DNA of 32,955 bases from the NCBI GenBank assembly GCA_964583605.1, contig CAZOWL010000047.1, positions 1 to 32,955 of the forward strand, written 5' to 3'. Of the stretch, positions 9,011-14,611 are shown piece by piece (positions within the stretch are counted from its first letter, which is position 1; every line of letters begins with the position of its first letter). Origin of the DNA: CAZOWL01 sp964583605 (lineage in GTDB: Bacteria > Pseudomonadota > Gammaproteobacteria > Chromatiales > Chromatiaceae). The notes beneath the pieces were generated by a model. That model did no database searches. It had not been told where the DNA came from and saw only the letters and a list, made by a program, of their open reading frames with translations. The position numbers were made by a program, and so were the translations under genes.

Positions 9011-9505
9011 TCATCCCTCGAGGTGGCGGTCACGTATGTCCGCGAGCAGACCTTGCGCGGCCGCCTCAACCATGTCGAAGACGCGCTCGAAGCCGCCGAC
9101 GCCGCCGTAGTAGGGATCAGGCACCTCGCGAATCCGCAGTTCGGGCGCGAACTCCATCAGGAGCTTGAGCTTGTGCTCGGAGCCCGGCGGGCAGATCTCC
9201 GCCAGGGAGGCCAGGTTGTCCTGATCCATCGCCAGGACGTAATCGAACCGCAGGAAATCCTCGGCCGTGGCCCGGCGCGCACGTAGGCTGCGGAGATCGA
9301 TCCCGCGCGCCTTGGCGGTCTTCTGCGCCCGCGGGTCTGGGGACTCGCCGACATGATAGGCGTGGGTGCCGGCGGAGTCGACGGCAACCCAATCCTCCAA
9401 GCCGGCCTCCCGCAGAGCCTTGGCAAACACCCCCTGCGCTGTTGGCGAGCGACAGATATTGCCCATGCAGACGAATAGCACTTCCACGCGTTTCCTTCTT
9501 GTCAT
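9011..9505 (-). CDS. Low-molecular-weight protein tyrosine phosphatase
   Basis: A 164-residue (or 158-residue) phosphatase of the LMW-PTP family, which removes phosphate from phosphotyrosine or small aryl phosphates through a cysteinyl-phosphate intermediate. The P-loop CMGNICRS holds nucleophile Cys13 and Arg19, and the general acid Asp130 lies in VPDPYYGG. DSAGTHAYHVG is also typical. The ATG at 9505 has no clear ribosome binding site. A GTG at 9487 is preceded by AAGGAA at suitable spacing and gives MEVLFVCMGNICRS, the usual N-terminus, so it may be the true start. No tyrosine kinase or capsule genes are adjacent, so the partner is unknown. It converges with rne across the hairpin at 8975-8993. 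Confidence 0.93.
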   Translation of the reverse strand: MTRRKRVEVLFVCMGNICRSPTAQGVFAKALREAGLEDWVAVDSAGTHAYHVGESPDPRAQKTAKARGIDLRSLRARRATAEDFLRFDYVLAMDQDNLASLAEICPPGSEHKLKLLMEFAPELRIREVPDPYYGGVGGFERVFDMVEAAAQGLLADIRDRHLEG

Positions 9506-9744
9506 AGCTACCGAGGACGAGAAGCATCAGTTGGTACCAGGCGCCCAGGATAACGCAGGGAGGCCGCGGGTGCAGGGGCTCACATCTTAGCTCCCCCGTC
9601 TCTGCGCGGGCTCGGCTCAGGGAGCGCAAGGATGGCCACTGTCAAATTTTCCGACACTAAATCGCTCCGAGCTTCGCTAGGCCGATCGCAAACCAGCGAC
9701 AAATCAGCGCGTAAAAGGACTCAATTCGTCTGTCAGGTCAGGTA

Positions 9745-9774
9745 GGCGAGCGACCAGGCTCGCCCCCCGTTTTT
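9745..9774 (+). terminator. Orphan rho-independent terminator-like hairpin
   Basis: GGCGAGC (9745-9751) pairs perfectly with GCTCGCC (9758-9764) around the loop GACCAG. CCCCCG and five T residues (9770-9774) follow. No rightward gene lies upstream closer than rne, which has its own hairpin 770 bp back. It may end a small RNA or act as an attenuator in the leader of the repeat-protein gene. Confidence 0.5.
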
Positions 9775-9907
9775 GTCGAGAATCTTTACACTTCGGAGGG
9801 CGTCTCGGCGAAAAGCCCGTTTGCACCAGAATGGTGCGCGCGCCAAGTGAGGCCAAGTAGCGAGATAAGCAGGAGAAAATCTCGCAGCCGGGCCGCGGCG
9901 GCCGAGT

Positions 9908-9923
9908 TGGAACGGCTTGTGCA
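9908..9923 (+). promoter_or_regulatory. Possible sigma-54 (-24/-12) promoter for the repeat-protein gene
   Basis: TGGAACGGCTTGTGCA keeps the invariant GG and GC at the proper spacing and departs from the consensus TGGCAC-N5-TTGCA at two positions. It would start transcription about 150 bases before the ATG at 10085. A single match of this quality can occur by chance in a window this long. Confidence 0.25.
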
Positions 9924-10084
9924 ACACGAGAGGGCGCACGTGGACCGTCTTGGTGCGATGCATCGACGGCTCGTTTTCGCGGGAGACCGCGGCGCGCGCT
10001 GGGGCACGCCCCCCTGTGGCGATGGGCCAGCGCACAGCTAAGCACTATCAGCAAACGCACGACTACCTATATACGGAGTAATCC

Positions 10085-12421
10085 ATGAAAAAGACCCTTC
10101 TGGCTTCAGCAATTGCCTTGGCCCTTGGCGTTTCCGCTCAGGCGTGGGCGAATCCGAACAATAATACCGAGGAAGGCAAAGGCTGGCAGGACAACTCGGT
10201 CAACACCGACGCCGCCGGCGGCTCCGCCGCAGCGGCCGAGCAGTCCGTCGCCAATACGGACAGCCGGGACAACAGCGACAACAGCGACAACAGCCTCGCT
10301 AATAGCGGGAACGACAACAGCGATAACAGCACTCATACCAACGCCAACACGGACAACAGCAATCAGGGCAACAACAGCGGCAACGACAATAGCGACAACA
10401 GCCAGGACAACGACGACAACAGCGACAACAGCATAATCGCGACCGATAACAGCGACAATCGCGATCAGAGCAACAACAGTGATAACAGCAATAATAGCGA
10501 CAATAGCAACAACAGCACCAACGGCAGCTTAAACGACAACAGCAACAACAGCCAGGACAACGACGACAACAGCGACAACAGCGTCGCTAATAGCGGTAAC
10601 GACAACAGCGACAACAGCACTCATACCAACGCTAACACAGACAATAGCAATCAGGGCAACAACAGCGGCAACGACAATAGTCAGGACAACGATGGCACTG
10701 ATGTCGATGTGGCTGTGAGCGACTCCCTAAATGGGAATGATCTGAGCGACAACAGCGACAACAGCAATAACGCCGACAACAGCAATAACAGTCAGGATAA
10801 CGACGACAACAGCAATAACAGCACCAACAATAGCAATAACGACAACAGCGACAGCCGCGACCAAAGCAACAACAGCGACAACAGCGACAACCGCGACCAG
10901 AGCAACAACAGCGACAACAGCGACAACCGCGACCAGAGCAATAACAGCGACAACAGCGACAACCGCGACCAAAGCAACAACAGCGATAACAGCAACAACA
11001 GCGATAACAGCAATAACGCCAACAACAGCACAAACCTGACTGATAGCCAGAACAACAACAGTCAGGACAATGACGACAACAGCAACAGCAGCACCAATAA
11101 CAGCAATAACGACATCAACAACAGCACAAACCTGACTGATAGCCAGAACAACAACAGTCAGGATAACGACGACAACAGCAACAATAGCACCAATGGGAGC
11201 CTAAACGACAACAGCAACAACAGCGATAACAGCGATAACCGCGACAACAGCAACAGCAGCACCAATAACAGCAATAACGACAACAGCAATAACAGCACCA
11301 ACGGGAGCCTGAACGACAACAGCAACAACAGCGATAACAGCAACAACAGCGACAACAGCGACAATCGCGATCAGAGTAACAACAGCGACAACAGCAATAA
11401 CAGCACCAACGGCAGCTACAACGACAACAGCGCTGGCCGCAACGACAACAGCGATAACAGCAATCGCAGCACCAATTTGGCAGACAGTCAGAACACGACG
11501 ACCAATACGGATCAGAGCCTGACGGAGAGCCAGAACAACAGCAGCACCAACGGCAGCTACAACGACAACAGCGCTGGCCGTAACGACAACAGCGATAACC
11601 GCGATCAGAGCAACAACAGCGACAACAGCAACAACAGCGACAACAGCAATAACAGCGACAACAGCACGAACCTCGCTGACAGTCAGAACACGACGACCAA
11701 TACGGATCAGAGCCTGACCGAGAGCCAGAACAACAGCAGCACCAACAACAGCAACAACACCGACAACAGCGATCAGGGCAATAACAGCGGCAACACGACT
11801 GCTAATAATGCCCTGAACACGACTGACTCGTACAACGACAACAGTGTCGACAACAGCGGTCAGGACAATGACGGCACCGATGTTGATGTTGCCATCAGTG
11901 ATTCGCTCAACGGGAATGACCTGAGCGACAACAGCGACAACAGCGACAACAGCCTGAACGCCAATGACAACGCCGTCGCGGCGCATGGCGGTGCGAGTGT
12001 CGATGTCGACAACAGCGATAACAGCGCGACTGGCTCTTACAACACCGACAACTCCTACAACACTGTCGACAGCAACAACACGGACAATAGCACCAACGCT
12101 GATGCTGACAATGGCGGTGTCGCCGCCGTCGGTGATATCTCGATCGATAACAGCAGCAACACCATCACCGACAACAGCCTCAACATTGGGGACGGCTCGG
12201 CGGTGAATCTGGCGGACCTCGATGCTACCGTGGCGGATACCAGCGTCAGCGGCTTCGGCAGCGTCAGCCACCAGAACAACCTGAGTGGCTTCGGTGGCGC
12301 GGCGGGCATCAACCAGGTCGGTCAGAACGCTGGACACAACTCCTCTCTGCAGCAGAACGTGTCCGTTCAGGCCAACTTCAATGACATCAACTTCGGCGGT
12401 GCCAGCAACGGCACCGACTGA
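10085..12421 (+). CDS. Secreted Asn/Asp/Ser-rich repeat protein, FapC-like amyloid candidate
   Basis: A 778-residue protein with a clear Sec signal peptide (MKKTLLASAIALALG..., cleavage after about residue 22). Residues about 50-690 are almost wholly Asn, Asp and Ser in short repeats such as DNSDNS, NNSDNSDNRDQS and SQDNDDNS. They include exact larger duplications and two DNDGTD segments (201-206 and 594-599) resembling calcium-binding loops. I saw no cysteine. The C-terminal ~90 residues are more ordinary and carry GINQVGQNAGHN and a QN-x6-LQ-x2-V-x-V motif (747-761), similar in style to curli and Fap repeats. GGAG precedes the ATG at good spacing and a strong terminator follows. The adjacent C39 peptidase and barrel protein suggest a secreted fibre or matrix subunit. 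An ion-binding matrix protein without amyloid fold is the alternative. Confidence 0.8.
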   Translation: MKKTLLASAIALALGVSAQAWANPNNNTEEGKGWQDNSVNTDAAGGSAAAAEQSVANTDSRDNSDNSDNSLANSGNDNSDNSTHTNANTDNSNQGNNSGNDNSDNSQDNDDNSDNSIIATDNSDNRDQSNNSDNSNNSDNSNNSTNGSLNDNSNNSQDNDDNSDNSVANSGNDNSDNSTHTNANTDNSNQGNNSGNDNSQDNDGTDVDVAVSDSLNGNDLSDNSDNSNNADNSNNSQDNDDNSNNSTNNSNNDNSDSRDQSNNSDNSDNRDQSNNSDNSDNRDQSNNSDNSDNRDQSNNSDNSNNSDNSNNANNSTNLTDSQNNNSQDNDDNSNSSTNNSNNDINNSTNLTDSQNNNSQDNDDNSNNSTNGSLNDNSNNSDNSDNRDNSNSSTNNSNNDNSNNSTNGSLNDNSNNSDNSNNSDNSDNRDQSNNSDNSNNSTNGSYNDNSAGRNDNSDNSNRSTNLADSQNTTTNTDQSLTESQNNSSTNGSYNDNSAGRNDNSDNRDQSNNSDNSNNSDNSNNSDNSTNLADSQNTTTNTDQSLTESQNNSSTNNSNNTDNSDQGNNSGNTTANNALNTTDSYNDNSVDNSGQDNDGTDVDVAISDSLNGNDLSDNSDNSDNSLNANDNAVAAHGGASVDVDNSDNSATGSYNTDNSYNTVDSNNTDNSTNADADNGGVAAVGDISIDNSSNTITDNSLNIGDGSAVNLADLDATVADTSVSGFGSVSHQNNLSGFGGAAGINQVGQNAGHNSSLQQNVSVQANFNDINFGGASNGTD
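10298..10681 (+). repeat. Duplicated 96-bp block (10298-10393 and 10586-10681)
   Basis: Two 96-bp copies within the repeat-protein gene differ only at a few positions that are mostly synonymous. They encode the same segment, including STHTNANTDNSNQGNNSG. Their starts are 288 bp apart, which equals eight times 36 bp, the period of the tandem array further on. Confidence 0.85.
10859..11002 (+). repeat. 36-bp tandem repeat, four copies
   Basis: Units start at 10859, 10895, 10931 and 10967 and encode DQSNNSDNSDNR; the fourth unit diverges in its last third. Copies differ mainly at single third positions (CAA/CAG, AAC/AAT). The array stays in frame, so copy-number change by slippage would lengthen or shorten the protein by 12 residues. 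Confidence 0.9.
11402..11599 (+). repeat. Duplicated 57-bp block (11402-11458 and 11543-11599)
   Basis: Both copies encode STNGSYNDNSAGRNDNSDN and are almost identical at DNA level. They interleave with the 81-bp duplication at 11471-11551 and 11666-11746, indicating recent local rearrangement. Confidence 0.8.
11471..11746 (+). repeat. Duplicated 81-bp block (11471-11551 and 11666-11746)
   Basis: The copies encode TNLADSQNTTTNTDQSLTES and then QNNSSTN, 195 bp apart and in frame. Differences are few (for example ttg/ctc for Leu). Among the repeats this segment is unusual in being rich in threonine and glutamine. Confidence 0.8.
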
Positions 12422-12447
12422 GCCGGTAACTAGATAGCCGGCCGTAT

Positions 12448-12476
12448 GCCGGGGCGGCTGAGCCGCCCCGGCTTTT
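12448..12476 (+). terminator. Strong rho-independent terminator after the repeat-protein gene
   Basis: An 11-bp perfect GC-rich stem, GCCGGGGCGGC (12448-12458) with GCCGCCCCGGC (12462-12472), closes a TGA loop and is followed by TTTT (12473-12476). It lies 26 bp after the stop codon and 37 bp before the next gene. It should make the repeat protein's mRNA mostly monocistronic and keep the downstream genes at low read-through levels. Confidence 0.9.
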
Positions 12477-12513
12477 CGGGGTTGATGATCAATCTGTCAG
12501 GAGTCTGGCTTCT

Positions 12514-12885
12514 ATGAAGAGCTTGGCACTTAACGGGCTGCTCCCCGTGACATTGGCGGGTACGCTGCTTCTTCAGCCAAGCGCCAAGGCAGAGGACGCA
12601 CTGGAGCTCGAGCTACTCCTTGAGAGCGAGGTGGTTGAGAGCAGGGAGCTCGAGCTGTCGCGCGGCGGAGAAGCAGACGCGGTCATCGTGAGGCTCAGTA
12701 ACAATCAACTCGAGGCTCATTCCTACAACAATCTGGTTTGGGACACGGTAACCGGTGGCAACCTGATCGGTGAAGGGGCGTTCAGCGGCCTTAATGGATT
12801 GGCGACTATCGTGCAGAACACCGGGAATGCGGTGGTGATCCAGGAAGCGGTAACCGTCAATATCGATATCCATACGGCTCCATAG
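12514..12885 (+). CDS. Small secreted protein with double-glycine motif, Fap-like locus
   Basis: A 123-residue protein I cannot assign to a named family. It has a Sec signal peptide (cleavage likely after AKA, residue 26) and an acidic stretch rich in Glu and Leu. A double glycine at 51-52 is preceded by Glu at -8 and Leu at -7, as in C39-peptidase leader sites. The C-terminal half contains LIGEGAFSGLNG and then QN-x6-IQ-x2-V-x-V (101-115), the motif also found at the ends of the 778-aa and 175-aa proteins. AGGAG at 12499-12503 supports the ATG. It follows the repeat-protein terminator and precedes the C39 peptidase, so it may be a minor subunit, nucleator or chaperone. Confidence 0.75.
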   Translation: MKSLALNGLLPVTLAGTLLLQPSAKAEDALELELLLESEVVESRELELSRGGEADAVIVRLSNNQLEAHSYNNLVWDTVTGGNLIGEGAFSGLNGLATIVQNTGNAVVIQEAVTVNIDIHTAP

Positions 12886-12979
12886 CTGTTCTCTTCGGCC
12901 GGGTCCCGCACGCAGGGACGATAGGCTCATGTTTTTCGAGGCGTGGTGCAAGACGGCCAGGCCCAAAGCGTTTTTCCGG

Positions 12980-13012
12980 CAGAGGCCGCTCGGGTAGTTG
13001 GAGCGGTCTCTG
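12980..13012 (+). promoter_or_regulatory. Leader hairpin before the C39 peptidase gene
   Basis: CAGAGGCCGCTC (12980-12991) pairs with GAGCGGTCTCTG (13001-13012) through 12 base pairs, one of them G-U, around a nine-base loop. It ends 13 bases before the peptidase ATG at 13026 and has no T run, so a role in translation control or mRNA stability is likelier than termination. Function is inferred. Confidence 0.45.
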
Positions 13013-13025
13013 CGCGGTCTTTCGG

Positions 13026-13751
13026 ATGTCTTTGTCGATGCTTCTTTCTCGATTTTCTCGATCGGTTTTCCCGTGCGTCTTGATGGCGTGCCTGACGATC
13101 CTCGGCACGCGCACGGCGCTCTCCTCGCCCCACACCTTCTATGGGCCGCTCGGTGGTGACCTGAGCGCTGAGGTGACGAGCTTCAAGGAGGCTAGGTATC
13201 GTTCCGTCATCGCGCAGCAGTACGATTTCAGCTGCGGCTCGGCGGCGTTGGCCACCTTGCTGCACTACCACTACGGTATACCGATCACTGAAGAAGACGC
13301 CTTTGACGCAATGTTTGAGGCGGGGGATCGAGACAAGATCCGCGCCAAAGGCTTCTCTCTCCTGGACATGAAGAACTATCTGGCGAGCCGGGGGCTGCGA
13401 TCAGATGGTTATCGGATGCCGATGCAGAAGCTCGCCCAGCTCGGTGTGCCGGCGATCGTGCTGATCAACACCGGCGGGTACAAGCATTTCGTTGTAGTTA
13501 AGGGGCTGGCGAACGAGACGGTGCTGGTCGGCGATCCGGCGCGGGGGCTTAAGACGATTGCGGCCCCAGATTTCGAGGCGATGAACCAAGGGATTGTTTT
13601 CCTGATCAAGGACAAGGCGAGGGAGGCGCGCGCCTCCTTCAATCGCAGCACGGACTGGAAGGTGCGACAGGATGCGCCGCTTGGAGCAGCGGATAGTCAG
13701 GTGGGTATCTCGAACTTCTCGTTGATGCTGCCGAGCCCAGGCGACTTCTGA
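13026..13751 (+). CDS. Periplasmic stand-alone C39-family cysteine peptidase, FapD-like
   Basis: A 241-residue peptidase with an N-terminal signal sequence and a single C39 domain, lacking the transporter domains of bacteriocin exporters. Catalytic residues are visible: oxyanion Gln64/65 and nucleophile Cys70 in AQQYDFSCGSAA, His154 in GYKHFVVVKG and Asp170 in VGDPARG. C39 peptidases cut after double-glycine motifs, and stand-alone members occur in the Pseudomonas fap operon (FapD). Both flanking small proteins carry double-glycine motifs, making them candidate substrates. The ATG at 13026 has no good ribosome binding site; the ATG at 13038 is an alternative and also leaves a signal peptide. 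The 12-bp hairpin just upstream may limit its translation. Confidence 0.9.
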   Translation: MSLSMLLSRFSRSVFPCVLMACLTILGTRTALSSPHTFYGPLGGDLSAEVTSFKEARYRSVIAQQYDFSCGSAALATLLHYHYGIPITEEDAFDAMFEAGDRDKIRAKGFSLLDMKNYLASRGLRSDGYRMPMQKLAQLGVPAIVLINTGGYKHFVVVKGLANETVLVGDPARGLKTIAAPDFEAMNQGIVFLIKDKAREARASFNRSTDWKVRQDAPLGAADSQVGISNFSLMLPSPGDF

Positions 13752-13797
13752 GTCGCGGCGCCGTGTTCTGGCATGTGTTACTGGTTGTTTTGTTCTA

Positions 13798-14325
13798 ATG
13801 AGCATCTATCACACTCGATCCCTTCACTATTTGGCGCTGTTCGCCTGTCTCGGTTCATCAGCCTGTCTGGCGGATACGCTAGGTGAAGGACCCTTGTGGA
13901 GGGACGTCTGTCGGAGCTGTGAATTGTTGAGCCTCGAGGAGCTGGATCAGGCGCGAGGCGGACTTCTGCTGACCGACGGTGTCGAGCTGTCCTTCGGCTT
14001 GACGCGCATCGTTTCTGTCAACGGTGAAGTGGCATCCCTGACGAGCTTGAATACAAGCCTTGGCTCTGGTGATGCGGCATCGCTGGCGCTGCAAAGGAGC
14101 GCGTCGAATATCATCCAGATCGGCGAGCAGAATGCGGTCGCGCCGTCGGTGGTGGAGGCGCTCCAGGCTGGCGTTGGCACCGTGATCCAGAATTCCCTGG
14201 ATCAGCAACTGATCCAGACCGAGACCGTGATCGACATCGTGATCAAGAATATCGATTTCGGCTCAGGGGCTTCAGCGCTCAACAGCGGGTTCTTCAATCA
14301 ACTGGTTCTCGATGCGGCGAAATGA
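13798..14325 (+). CDS. Secreted protein with canonical double-glycine leader motif
   Basis: A 175-residue protein without an assigned family. The first ~25 residues form a signal peptide (cleavage probably ACLA/D). Residues 44-55 read LSLEELDQARGG and match the double-glycine leader consensus at -12 Leu, -11 Ser, -8 Glu, -7 Leu, -2 Gly and -1 Gly, so the neighbouring C39 peptidase should be able to cut after Gly55. The mature part begins with LLLTDGVELSFG. It contains NIIQIGEQN near 104-112 and QN-x6-IQ-x2-T-x-I (131-145), the spaced motif shared by the other two secreted proteins of the locus. Two cysteines (38, 41) lie in the predicted leader. It is the last rightward gene of the group and converges with the barrel protein gene. 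Confidence 0.78.
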   Translation: MSIYHTRSLHYLALFACLGSSACLADTLGEGPLWRDVCRSCELLSLEELDQARGGLLLTDGVELSFGLTRIVSVNGEVASLTSLNTSLGSGDAASLALQRSASNIIQIGEQNAVAPSVVEALQAGVGTVIQNSLDQQLIQTETVIDIVIKNIDFGSGASALNSGFFNQLVLDAAK

Positions 14326-14611
14326 GGCGTCGGCCTGTTGCCGTTGGGTTGGGACATTGTGCGATCGGCGCGCGTCGTTGCCGGCGGGAAAGCAGTCGCG
14401 AGCTGCTTTTGATGAAAGCCCAGAGTTGTCCAGGGTAGGGTCTAGGTAGATGGGTAGGCTCCGCTGTGCGGACCGTTGCGCACAGCGTTGTTGCACTGCA
14501 AGAGGTCCGCGTAGCGGATTGCCGCCGGTCCGAACAGTCTCGGCTTTTGCTCGGTGCGGCCCTTGTCTCGCCGTGCCGCGGGCCGCGCCCCGCAAGCTGG
14601 CGGGCGGCACC

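Larger units (their letters stand above)
9506..10084. other. 579-bp non-coding region upstream of the repeat-protein gene
   Basis: No convincing gene is present; open frames here lack ribosome binding sites and recognisable motifs. The left part should hold the promoter of the leftward phosphatase gene. The right part leads into the secreted repeat-protein gene and contains an isolated rightward terminator-like hairpin (9745-9774) and a sigma-54-like box (9908-9923), listed separately. GGAG at 10075-10078 is the ribosome binding site of the gene at 10085. Confidence 0.6.
10682..11944 (+). repeat. Diverged 84-bp duplication carrying DNDGTD (10682-10765 and 11861-11944)
   Basis: Both copies encode QDNDGTDVDVA, then SDSLNGNDLSDNSDNS. 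The protein is nearly identical while many third codon positions differ, so this is an older duplication held by selection on the protein. It brackets the central repeat region. Confidence 0.75.

Noticed and set aside
11201..12337. A 378-codon open frame antisense to the repeat-protein gene, rich in Val, Ala and Ile, plus shorter Cys/Leu-rich antisense frames.
   Set aside because: Repeats of AAC, AGC and GAC codons read backwards give no stop codons in any frame. There is no ribosome binding site or domain, so these are shadows of the repeat.
10085..12421. The tandem repeats considered as a CRISPR array.
   Set aside because: Units are in frame, lack unique spacers of constant length and encode a signal-peptide-bearing protein.
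13879..13926. Possible lipobox at Cys17 or Cys23 in the 175-aa secreted protein.
   Set aside because: Position -3 or -2 does not fit the lipobox at either cysteine (Phe at -2 or Ser at -3), so ordinary signal peptidase cleavage is more likely.
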